DNA from: Hyphomicrobiales bacterium
GTDB lineage: Bacteria; Pseudomonadota; Alphaproteobacteria; Rhizobiales; Beijerinckiaceae
Assembly: GCA_015655535.1 (NCBI GenBank)
Contig: JAATEW010000190.1
Coordinates: forward strand, 1 to 12,583
DNA length: 12,583 bases
Reading direction: 5' to 3'
Part shown: piece after piece, positions 5,772 through 11,926 of the stretch
How the letters are laid out: the number at the start of each line of letters is the position of its first letter
How positions within the stretch are numbered: the first letter of the stretch is position 1
Notes under the pieces: model-generated
Database searches by the model: none
What the model saw: the letters and a program-made list of their open reading frames with translations, nothing else
Told to the model about the DNA's origin: nothing
Made by a program: the position numbers and the translations under genes

Positions 5772-6281
5772 ATGTTTGCCGCTTTGAAAAATCTATTGGC
5801 CGATCTCGGCCAATTCGAAGCGCCGCGCCGCTTCGACGAGGATGACTATCGCGTCGCCGCCGTTGCTTTGCTGGTTCATATCGCGGATGCCGATGGTGTC
5901 ACTGACGCTGCTGAAAGCCGGCGGTTGAAGACCCTGGTCAAGGAACGCTTCGGCCTCGACGCGGGCGAAGCGGCGGCCTTGATCCGGGAAGCGCAGCAAA
6001 GCGATCGCGAGGCCGTCGATTTCTACCATTTCACCTATGTCCTGAAGCGCCAGCTCGACGATGAGGGGCGCCACAAGATCATCGAGATGATGTGGGACAT
6101 GGCCTTTGCCGACGGCACCGTCGACGAAATCGAGGAAAATACCGTCTGGCGCATCGCCGAGCTTCTCGGCGTATCGAGCCGCGATCGGGTGCTCTTGCGT
6201 CAGAAGGTGGCGGCCGAAACCAAGGCCGAGGCGGCGCCTGTAGGACCTTGGTCGCAAAAGCCGGCGCGAGGCGAAGCGTGA
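5772..6281 (+). CDS. TerB-like (tellurite resistance/DjlA family) protein
   Basis: Predicted cytoplasmic, all-helical 169-residue protein. It shows the two-fold acidic motif of the TerB fold: IADADGVTDAAE (about residues 37-48) and FADGTVDEIEE (about 112-122), each on helices facing the other. In known TerB proteins these acidic residues can bind metal. The family was named for tellurite resistance, but single TerB proteins in alphaproteobacteria are of unsettled role. No other ter gene is visible, so resistance should not be assumed. GGAGG (5763-5767) lies 4 nt before the ATG. The stop codon overlaps the GTG start of the next gene (GTGA), so the two are probably translationally coupled. Confidence 0.87.
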   Translation: MFAALKNLLADLGQFEAPRRFDEDDYRVAAVALLVHIADADGVTDAAESRRLKTLVKERFGLDAGEAAALIREAQQSDREAVDFYHFTYVLKRQLDDEGRHKIIEMMWDMAFADGTVDEIEENTVWRIAELLGVSSRDRVLLRQKVAAETKAEAAPVGPWSQKPARGEA

Positions 6282-7072
6282 GCGCAAGGCATGTGACCTT
6301 GGTGACAGGTGCCTCCGGCGGGATCGGAGCCGACTTTGCCAGGGTCTTTGCCTATCACGGTCACGATCTCGCTTTGGTCGCCCGAAGCAAGGACAGATTG
6401 GAAGCCTTGGCAAGTGAGATCGCCGCGACCAGCCGGCCGCGGCCTCTCTTGATCGTGGCCGATCTTACAGAAAAAGACGCTATCGATACCGTCGCGGCGC
6501 AGCTTCAGGCGGCGGATGCCAACGTCGACATCCTCGTCAATAATGCGGGCTATGGTTTGGCCGGCGTCGTGACCGGTCTCGATGCGCAAGATGAACTTGG
6601 CATCATCGATCTCAATGTCAGGGCGCTCGTCGATCTCACGCTGCGTTTCGCGCCGCAAATCCGGGCCGCGAAGGGCGGAATCTTGAACGTGGCTTCGATC
6701 GCCGCCTATATGCCGGGGCCGGGCATGGCGGTCTATTATGCGTCGAAGGCTTTCGTGCGCTCGTTCAGTCTGGCGCTGTGGCAGGAAATGCGCCGTGACG
6801 GCGTCACGGTCACGCTTCTTTGCCCCGGCCTGACGCTGACCGGGTTTCAGGCGCGGGCAAATTTCAAAGTCACCCATTCCATGGCGCGTTTCGCGGGCGC
6901 GAGCCCCATGGAGGTGGCCGAGGCGGGCTATGCCGGGCTTGTGGCAAAGCGCCGCGTGGTTGTTCCCGGCATCATCAATAGAATTTTTATCATAATCGTG
7001 CCATTATTACCGGACGCCCTGATTTTGCCTGTGGTTGCGCATATGCAGGGGCTGAAAGCCAAAAGCATGTGA
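6278..7072 (+). CDS. Short-chain dehydrogenase/reductase (SDR)
   Basis: Classical SDR oxidoreductase of 264 residues using NAD(P)H; substrate unknown. The nucleotide-binding motif TGASGGIG is at residues 10-17, NNAG follows at about residue 90, the catalytic serine lies in NVASIAAY, and the active-site YxxxK appears as YYASK. CPGLTLTGF follows, as usual after the active site. A basic residue after the second strand (VARSK) suggests a preference for NADPH. The hydrophobic C-terminus (IFIIIVPLLPDALILPVV) hints at membrane association. The start is GTG 6278, overlapping the terB stop, with GAGG 6 nt upstream. A longer in-frame reading back to 6092 lies inside terB and is a shadow. Confidence 0.93.
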   Translation: MSARHVTLVTGASGGIGADFARVFAYHGHDLALVARSKDRLEALASEIAATSRPRPLLIVADLTEKDAIDTVAAQLQAADANVDILVNNAGYGLAGVVTGLDAQDELGIIDLNVRALVDLTLRFAPQIRAAKGGILNVASIAAYMPGPGMAVYYASKAFVRSFSLALWQEMRRDGVTVTLLCPGLTLTGFQARANFKVTHSMARFAGASPMEVAEAGYAGLVAKRRVVVPGIINRIFIIIVPLLPDALILPVVAHMQGLKAKSM

Positions 7073-7212
7073 GTCGATTGGGTTCCGCGGCTGCCGCGGG
7101 CCTGCTGTCGAACCGACAGATTCATGATCTTGAGGATGCGTCCTTTTTCTCGAAGAATCTTGGCGATGTTCCGCCCGGGCTCTTAAGGGGAAACGCGAAC
7201 GCAACGGAGAAA

Positions 7213-7944
7213 ATGGACAAGAAAAAGACGCCGCCCGGTCAGGTTCTTATCATCCTCCATCAGGAAGGTTCTACGCCCGGCCGCCTCGGCCGCCTTCTCG
7301 AAGCGCAGGGCTATGAACTCGATATCAGGCGTCCCCGCTACGGCGATGTTCTTCCCAAATCACTGGACGGCCATGCAGGCGTGATCGTCTTCGGCGGCCC
7401 GATGAGCGCCAATGACGAAGACGAATGGCTGTGCCGGGAGATGGATTGGCTCAAAGTGCCGTTGCGCGAGGAAAAACCTTTCCTCGGCATCTGTCTCGGC
7501 GCGCAAATGCTCGCCCGCCACCTCGGCCACCGCGTCTATCCGCATCCCGAAGGCAAGGTCGAAGTCGGCTATTATCCGATCCGCCCGACCGAGCACGGCC
7601 ATGGTCTCTGCCCCTGTCCATTTCCCGAAAAAGTCTATCAATGGCATGGCGAGGGCTTCGATCTGCCGAAGGGCGCGACGCTGCTCGCGGCCGGCCATGA
7701 TTTCGAGGCCCAGGCTTATCGCTACGGCTCCTGCGCCTATGGCTTCCAGTTCCACCCGGAAGTTACTTACGCGATGATGTGCAAATGGACGGTGCAGGGC
7801 GCCGAGCGCATGGCCTCGCCCAATGCGCATCCGCGCCACCGCCATCTCGAGGGATGGTTCCTGCACGACGGCGCGGTGGCCCGCTGGTCCGATGCCTTTC
7901 TGAAGGCCTGGCTCGCCGGGCGGCCGGCGGCCAATCTGGCTTGA
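7213..7944 (+). CDS. Class I glutamine amidotransferase
   Basis: A 243-residue single-domain glutamine amidotransferase, which releases ammonia from glutamine (or hydrolyses gamma-glutamyl compounds). The triad is complete: nucleophile elbow GICLGAQM with C94, and GFQFHPEVT with H181 and E183. The oxyanion strand VIVFGGPMSAND is also present. No synthase domain is fused, so the acceptor is unknown; such free-standing proteins resemble the GuaA amidotransferase half and are often annotated only as GMP-synthase-like. The ATG at 7213 has GGAG only 3 nt away, unusually close. An in-frame GTG at 7069 overlapping the SDR stop would add 48 residues (MSRLGSAAAAGLL...) that do not look like the family. 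The 140 bp between may contain its own promoter. Confidence 0.9.
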   Translation: MDKKKTPPGQVLIILHQEGSTPGRLGRLLEAQGYELDIRRPRYGDVLPKSLDGHAGVIVFGGPMSANDEDEWLCREMDWLKVPLREEKPFLGICLGAQMLARHLGHRVYPHPEGKVEVGYYPIRPTEHGHGLCPCPFPEKVYQWHGEGFDLPKGATLLAAGHDFEAQAYRYGSCAYGFQFHPEVTYAMMCKWTVQGAERMASPNAHPRHRHLEGWFLHDGAVARWSDAFLKAWLAGRPAANLA

Positions 7945-7972
7945 ACTGAAAAAGGCGCTTTTCGCAATGCAG

Positions 7973-8051
7973 CGTCATGCGCGGACTTGATCCACGCATC
8001 CAGGCACGATGCTCGATAAGCTTGGATGGTGGGGACAAGCCCGCGGCTGCC
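7973..8051. repeat. Dispersed inverted repeat
   Basis: CATGCGCGGACTTGATCC...ATCCA on the left is imperfectly complementary to TGGATGGTGGGGACAAGCC...CGCGG on the right, around a short loop that includes CGATAAGC. I recall similar elements (CGTCATGCCCGG-type ends) as frequent in Rhizobiales genomes. It follows the stop of the amidotransferase gene by about 30 bp and may act as a 3' hairpin, but there is no T-run. Confidence 0.65.
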
Positions 8052-8107
8052 CGTTGAGGGGAATCGGGGTCGCTATTTTAGCGCTGATGGCGCAATTCAA
8101 AGATTGC

Positions 8108-8288
8108 CATCCATCTCTTGGCGGCTAGCAAGGCGAGCGGATCGCTTTCGTCAATGATCGCAACGCAATCAAGTTTACGCAGATTGCGTAAACTTATCGG
8201 CGTGCGACCGCCTACGGTGGCGGCCAAAAGGGACGTCATTGACAAAAGCGCATCCGCCTCGCCGATACTGGTCGCCGTCGGACGAATG
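8108..8288. repeat. MITE-like inverted-repeat element, copy 1
   Basis: This 181-bp element begins CATCCATCTC and ends GACGAATG. Its arms are imperfect inverted repeats about 50 bp long that meet at GTCAATGA (8150-8157) and TCATTGAC (8236-8243). The core holds GCGACCGCCTACGGTGGCGG, plus a perfect 10-bp palindrome AAGTTTACGC/GCGTAAACTT (8171-8180, 8186-8195) that the copy at 10797 lacks. It has no transposase and no convincing gene; the reading frames across it arise from the symmetry. The remainder of the gap (8289-8519) shows nothing identifiable beyond a possible promoter with TATAGAAT near 8465. Confidence 0.72.
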
Positions 8289-8519
8289 GCGAAATCTGAT
8301 TGGGTGCGGCTCGTCTGGTCCTGCGCGGGCGAAACGGGCCAAAACACTCATTGCCGCAGTGGTATGCGACATGTTGCGATGACCTGAACCGGACAGTTGC
8401 GGCACAAGGACGGTTACGACGCTTACGGACCGCCTTCTAACTCTATCCCGTTATGGCTTTCGGTTATAGAATGGCCGCCATTAAAGCGCGCTTATGTGTA
8501 GCGATCTCGCGAGTGCAGC

Positions 8520-9533
8520 ATGCGTCTCGGTCTTTTCTTAAACTTCGAGCATAGTCCGGAAGACGGTGCACAAGCCTTCCGCGCGGCGGCCGATCTCGCG
8601 GTCAAGGCCGAAGCGATCGGCCTGGACGATCTCTGGGTCTCCGAGCATCATTTCAACCGCTTCAGCCAATCGGGCTCGATCCTGCCGCTGATGGCCGCGC
8701 TCGCGGCGCGCACAACGAAGATCCGCATCGGCTCGGCGGCGATCCTTCTGCCGCTGCATGATCCGATCCGAGTCGCCGAGGATCTGGCTGCGATCGATAT
8801 TCTGTCCAACGGGCGGCTCGATCTTGGCGTCGCGCGAGGCGGACCTTTTCCGATCCAATATCAGCATTTCCACATCGAGGCGGCTGACGCGGCGGATCAA
8901 AACCGCGAGGCGATGGAGTTTCTGCTTCGGCTTCTTGGCGAAGAAAAGGTTCACTTCAGCGGGCGCTGGTACAAGGCCGGCGGGCTCACGACCTTTCCCC
9001 GCATCCAGCAGAACCCTCTGCCCATTTGGGTGGCGTCGAGCACGAAGGAGACGATTATCGAGGCCGGCCGGCGCGGCTGGGGCCTGATGGCGGGGCATGG
9101 CTCCTCGCCCGCGCGACTCGCCGAATTGATCGAGACCTATCGCAGCGAGGCGCCCGGCGCCGACCCGAATTTCGTCGTGCTGCGCAATGCCTGTATCGCC
9201 GATAGCGACCAGGAGGCGCTCGATCTCGCACTGCCCGCCATCGAGCGGTTCATAAGGGGCATGCGGCCGATGTTCGCCGCGCAGACGCCGGTCGATGCGC
9301 CGATTCCGGCCGCCTCGATCGACGGGTTTCTGGCGCATGCGCTGATCGGTTCGCCGGAAACCTGCCGGCGCAAGCTCGAAGAACTGTGCGCCGCAGCACC
9401 TGTCGCCAGCATCGTCCTCAAACAATGCTGGCTCGATCCGGCCCGTGGCGAGGAGATGCTCCGGCGCTTCCGGAGCGAAGTCATGCCAGTACCCGCGCAG
9501 CAAGAGCCGCCGCGCAGGACGGCGCTCGGCTGA
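8520..9533 (+). CDS. LLM-class (luciferase-like) flavin-dependent oxidoreductase
   Basis: A 337-residue TIM-barrel protein of the bacterial luciferase superfamily. These use reduced FMN, usually supplied by a partner reductase, to oxygenate organic substrates. Hallmarks are LWVSEHHF (about 38-45), the LLPLHDPIRVAEDLAAIDILSNGRLDLGVARGG block (about 77-108, read in parts), and PLPIWVASSTKETI in the second half. The SPETCRRKLEEL helix near the C-terminus is also typical. The substrate cannot be deduced. No flavin reductase gene lies next to it. The ATG has no good Shine-Dalgarno sequence (only GCGAG about 10 nt upstream), but the N-terminus MRLGLFLNFE is that expected for the family. A long minus-strand frame opposite is a shadow. 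Confidence 0.94.
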   Translation: MRLGLFLNFEHSPEDGAQAFRAAADLAVKAEAIGLDDLWVSEHHFNRFSQSGSILPLMAALAARTTKIRIGSAAILLPLHDPIRVAEDLAAIDILSNGRLDLGVARGGPFPIQYQHFHIEAADAADQNREAMEFLLRLLGEEKVHFSGRWYKAGGLTTFPRIQQNPLPIWVASSTKETIIEAGRRGWGLMAGHGSSPARLAELIETYRSEAPGADPNFVVLRNACIADSDQEALDLALPAIERFIRGMRPMFAAQTPVDAPIPAASIDGFLAHALIGSPETCRRKLEELCAAAPVASIVLKQCWLDPARGEEMLRRFRSEVMPVPAQQEPPRRTALG

Positions 9534-9549
9534 TCCAGCCTCATTAAAC

Positions 9550-9565
9550 CTTTGGTAACCCAAAG
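9550..9565. promoter_or_regulatory. Short perfect inverted repeat after the LLM gene
   Basis: CTTTGG-TAAC-CCAAAG is a perfect 6-bp stem. It begins 17 bp after the oxidoreductase stop. Without a T-run it is not a standard terminator; it might be an operator for the downstream small membrane protein. The 9566-9782 stretch holds nothing else I can identify. Confidence 0.25.
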
Positions 9566-9782
9566 ACTTAGCGCGACCTCGCCGCCCGCCAGGGACCGAT
9601 GCCGCCTGGCCGCGCCTCACGCAAGCTTGACGAAATCTCACCCACGCACCTGCCGGACGGGATCCTTTTCGTCTGTCGCCCGTTCTCTGCCGTGAGCGCT
9701 GGCGCACAGAGGTGTGCCGCGATCCGGGGCACAAAGGCCATACCGGAACTGCGGGGCAGCCTTTCGGCCGGAGGACCAGAAC

Positions 9783-10070
9783 ATGACGATGAGCACACAC
9801 ACCCACACTGAAACGCAGACCCAGACGGGCGGCCTGCATTTCGCCTTGACCGTCGTAGCGACGGCTCTCCTGACGCTGATCCTGATACCCGCGGCGGCGC
9901 TCGGCCTTAGCTATCTCGCGGGCGGGGCGGCGACCTCGTCGATCCTCTTCGTTTATATCTTCGCTCTGTTCACCAACGGGCCGTTCCTGGTTGCGAGCTT
10001 CCTGATCGCCGCGGGCACGTTCGCCATGCCGCGCCTCGTCTTGAACCTCGCGCATCACGATCACGCCTGA
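9783..10070 (+). CDS. Small two-helix membrane protein with Thr/His-rich N-terminus
   Basis: A 95-residue product. The N-terminus MTMSTHTHTETQTQTGG is a polar, low-complexity run encoded by CA-rich DNA. Two hydrophobic segments follow, at about residues 19-45 and 49-80, separated by a short Gly/Ala loop. The protein ends in a His-containing tail (LAHHDHA). GGAGG (9770-9774) is 8 nt before the ATG, which fixes the start; a longer frame from 9714 lacks such a site. No known family recognised. The two His-rich ends would lie on the same side of the membrane if both segments span it. Confidence 0.72.
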   Translation: MTMSTHTHTETQTQTGGLHFALTVVATALLTLILIPAAALGLSYLAGGAATSSILFVYIFALFTNGPFLVASFLIAAGTFAMPRLVLNLAHHDHA

Positions 10071-10162
10071 GGCTGCCTCTCCTCCGGCGTCGCTCGTATT
10101 AAATCCCAGTTACCTTTCACTTTTTCTATTTCCTCGCCACGATCCATAGCTATGCTCCGGCC

Positions 10163-10215
10163 AGAGCGTGATCCCAAAAGTTGCAGACTTTTTGGACGAG
10201 ATCATGCGTCAAAAC
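10163..10215. repeat. Dispersed palindromic repeat upstream of the four-Cys protein gene
   Basis: The outer arms are GCGTGATC (10167-10174) and GATCATGC (from 10200). The inner arms are CCCAAAAGT (10173-10181) and ACTTTTTGG (10187-10195), with one mismatch, around TGCAG. The right side runs on as GTCAAAACAAAGA. I recall this type (AGAGCGTGATCCC...GATCATGCGTC) as abundant in Rhizobiales. It ends shortly before the ribosome binding site of the 10238 gene, so it is probably part of that gene's leader. Confidence 0.7.
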
Positions 10216-10237
10216 AAAGACCTTCCGGAGGAACCGT

Positions 10238-10609
10238 ATGCGTTGGCCTCAATCGATCACATCCGGATCGGCGATCGCCCTATCGCTTTGCCTCGCGCTC
10301 GGCGCGGGCAGCGGCCCGGCGCTTTCGGCCGAGGTCAATGATTACCCGACCGCGGCGCGCGCCGATTACGTTTTCGCCTGCATGAAGTCGAATGGCGAAA
10401 CCCAGGACAATCTCACCCGCTGCTCCTGCTCGATCGACGTCATCGCCTCGATCATCAGCTATGACAATTACGTCGAGGCGGAGACGGTCGCGAGCATGGC
10501 CCAGCAGCAGGGCCAGATCGGCACGATGTTTCGTTCCACCACCCAGGCGAAGAACATCTTGAACGATCTGCACCGCGCCCAGGCGGAAGCGGAAGTCCGG
10601 TGTTTTTAG
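10238..10609 (+). CDS. Exported four-cysteine small protein next to quinoprotein accessory genes
   Basis: A 123-residue product. The signal peptide covers about residues 1-31 (hydrophobic SAIALSLCLALGAG, cleavage near ALSA-EV). The mature domain of about 92 residues is mostly helical in appearance. It has cysteines at about 48, 62, 64 and 122 (pattern C-x13-C-x-C, plus RCF at the C-terminus), suitable for two disulfides or a metal site; no CxxCH haem motif is present. I have an impression that similar small proteins occur near lanthanide-dependent methanol dehydrogenase genes, but cannot confirm it. GGAGG (10227-10231) is 6 nt before the ATG; the longer frame from 10181 runs through the upstream repeat and is rejected. 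It converges on the SoxYZ-like gene. Confidence 0.8.
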   Translation: MRWPQSITSGSAIALSLCLALGAGSGPALSAEVNDYPTAARADYVFACMKSNGETQDNLTRCSCSIDVIASIISYDNYVEAETVASMAQQQGQIGTMFRSTTQAKNILNDLHRAQAEAEVRCF

Positions 10610-10630
10610 GATGAAAATCCATTATTCGCT

Positions 10631-10719
10631 CGTCATTGCGAGCGCAGCGAAGCAATCCAATGGACACGGCTTCAGCCTTTGGCCTGGATTGCTTCGTCGC
10701 TGCGCTTCTCGCAATGACG
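10631..10719. repeat. Dispersed inverted repeat with CGTCATTGCGAG ends
   Basis: The left arm runs from CGTCATTGCGAG to GCAATCCA (10631-10659). The right arm runs from TGGATTGCTTCG to CTCGCAATGACG (10685-10719) and is its near-complement. This CGTCATTGCGAG...GAAGCAATCC type is familiar to me from intergenic regions of many proteobacteria. It starts about 20 bp after the stop of the 10238 gene and would form a strong 3' hairpin in its transcript. Confidence 0.78.
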
Positions 10720-10796
10720 GCAATGCCGCGATTTAATGAGGTTCTAGCCATGCGACCGAGAGTCTGAAAACGCGCGCGAAACAGCGCGGATTTCGC

Positions 10797-10938
10797 CATT
10801 CATCTGACGGCGGACATTTTCGGCGAGCCGGGATCGTTCCTGTCAATGATCGCTTTGCGACCGCCTCCGGCGGCGGCCCGAAGGGCCGTCATTGACAGGA
10901 ACGACCCGCTCGCCATGCTCGCCGCCATGAGATGAATG
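10797..10938. repeat. MITE-like inverted-repeat element, copy 2
   Basis: This 142-bp element has perfect 9-bp ends, CATTCATCT and AGATGAATG. The arms are about 50 bp long and mostly complementary. They include the perfect 15-bp pair CGTTCCTGTCAATGA (10835-10849) and TCATTGACAGGAACG (10889-10903). The core contains GCGACCGCCTCCGGCGGCGG, followed by CCCGAAGGG. It is related to the element at 8108-8288. No obvious target-site duplication is seen. It lies in the convergent gap 10610-10993, which holds only this and the preceding repeat. Confidence 0.78.
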
Positions 10939-10993
10939 CCGAAGAGTTGAATAGTAGACACGCAGGTGCAAACACCCGCCTTGCCGCCTTGCC

Positions 10994-11821
10994 TCACATC
11001 GTGGGGTTGACCGGCCATTCGCCGCGGAAGCTCGCGCCGCCCGTGTCCTTCGCCTCGGCGCGAACTTCACGCGCGCCATTGGGCGCGAAGCTGAAGCGGA
11101 AATTCGGATCCTCTGAAATCGAGATGCCGCCAGTGACCGCGAGGATGAGATCCTCGCCCTGCGAGATCCGCAGCGAATCGACATAGCGCGCCGGCACGTA
11201 GAGATGCGTGATCTGATCCATCTGCAGCCCCGAATTATTCGGGTGCTTCATCATGAAAACGCCTTCCTTGAAGGGTGGCGCCAGATTGGCGTCGGCATCC
11301 GCGAGTTCGCGGAATTTCATCTGGCCGAGATTCGAATTCGCCTCGTCGAGATTTTTGGCGGCAGGCGCCGAGCAGCCGCCGGCCGCTTTCACATAGCGCA
11401 TCACGGCATAAAGCGAGCCGTCGGAGAGTTCGGCCACGGCATGGACATTCGTATATTGATTGACGCGCACGCGCGTCGAGATCGAGCTGATCTGTGCCTT
11501 CTCGCCGATCTCGAAGACCGCCGCGACAGGCGCAGGATTCTCGTCGATGACGAGGGTGATGCTCTTCACTTTGCGCGGATCGTCCGGCGGCAGGAGGATC
11601 GAAAGCTTCATCGGAACCAGCGCCGCGTCCTCGGCGCGGGTTGGCGCATCGAGGCCGATCACGCCAGCACCATCCTTGATCGGCTTATCGTGAAACACGT
11701 CTGAGACGAGCGACGGCCAGGGATCGGGTTGGCCGTCTTCCGCCAGCGCCGGCCAAGAGAGAGCGGCCGTCAGAACGCATGTCGCGGCGAGGGTCGCCCC
11801 CTTATGCCAAAGTCCCATCAT
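10994..11821 (-). CDS. Quinoprotein dehydrogenase-associated SoxYZ-like carrier protein
   Basis: A periplasmic fusion of a SoxY-like and a SoxZ-like domain, 275 residues. The signal peptide (GATLAATCVLTAALSWPALA) is cut near residue 27. The SoxY-like part (about 35-150) ends in YVKAAGGCSAP, with the cysteine at about residue 150. In true SoxY the C-terminal GGCGG cysteine carries the sulfur intermediate, so a carrier role is inferred. The SoxZ-like immunoglobulin fold (about 165-275) includes HPNNSG and FRFSFAPNGAREVRAEA. Such proteins accompany PQQ-dependent alcohol/methanol dehydrogenases, where their substrate is unknown. ATG 11821 has GGGAG 7 nt upstream; ATG 11872, with AGGAG 10 nt upstream, is an alternative adding 17 residues. 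It lies downstream of the metallohydrolase, separated by about 105 bp, probably in one operon. Confidence 0.88.
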   Translation of the reverse strand: MMGLWHKGATLAATCVLTAALSWPALAEDGQPDPWPSLVSDVFHDKPIKDGAGVIGLDAPTRAEDAALVPMKLSILLPPDDPRKVKSITLVIDENPAPVAAVFEIGEKAQISSISTRVRVNQYTNVHAVAELSDGSLYAVMRYVKAAGGCSAPAAKNLDEANSNLGQMKFRELADADANLAPPFKEGVFMMKHPNNSGLQMDQITHLYVPARYVDSLRISQGEDLILAVTGGISISEDPNFRFSFAPNGAREVRAEAKDTGGASFRGEWPVNPTM

Positions 11822-11926
11822 CCTGCGTCTCCCTGGAAGAATAAGCCGATCTCGCGTCGCTCTCGATTTCATAAACTATGCTCTCCTGGCACGCTGCTCA
11901 AGAGCGTCGTTTCAGGGAGGCATCGT

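Noticed and set aside
6092..6277. N-terminal extension of the SDR frame
   Set aside because: It overlaps terB, is Arg-rich, and the SDR N-terminus begins properly at GTG 6278 just before the TGASGGIG motif.
5772..6281. Tellurite-resistance locus
   Set aside because: Only a TerB-like protein is present; no terC, terD, terZ or related genes are in the window, so the phenotype is not supported.
7069..7212. 48-residue extension of the glutamine amidotransferase from GTG 7069
   Set aside because: The extension does not resemble amidotransferase sequence and ATG 7213 has a nearby GGAG. It cannot be fully excluded because that GGAG is unusually close to the ATG.
8078..8405. Small open frames on both strands at copy 1 of the inverted-repeat element
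   Set aside because: They follow the repeat, and similar peptide fragments arise from copy 2 (10800-11018 minus). This reflects shared repeat DNA, not coding selection; no ribosome binding sites stand out.
8538..10064. Long minus-strand open frame of about 508 codons
   Set aside because: It lies opposite the LLM oxidoreductase and the small membrane protein, which have clear family motifs. Its Arg/Gly/Ala-rich composition is that of a shadow frame in GC-rich DNA.
10797..10938. CRISPR or transposon with its own transposase
   Set aside because: There is one inverted pair only, no direct repeat-spacer periodicity and no transposase frame. A non-autonomous, MITE-like repeat is the most that can be said.
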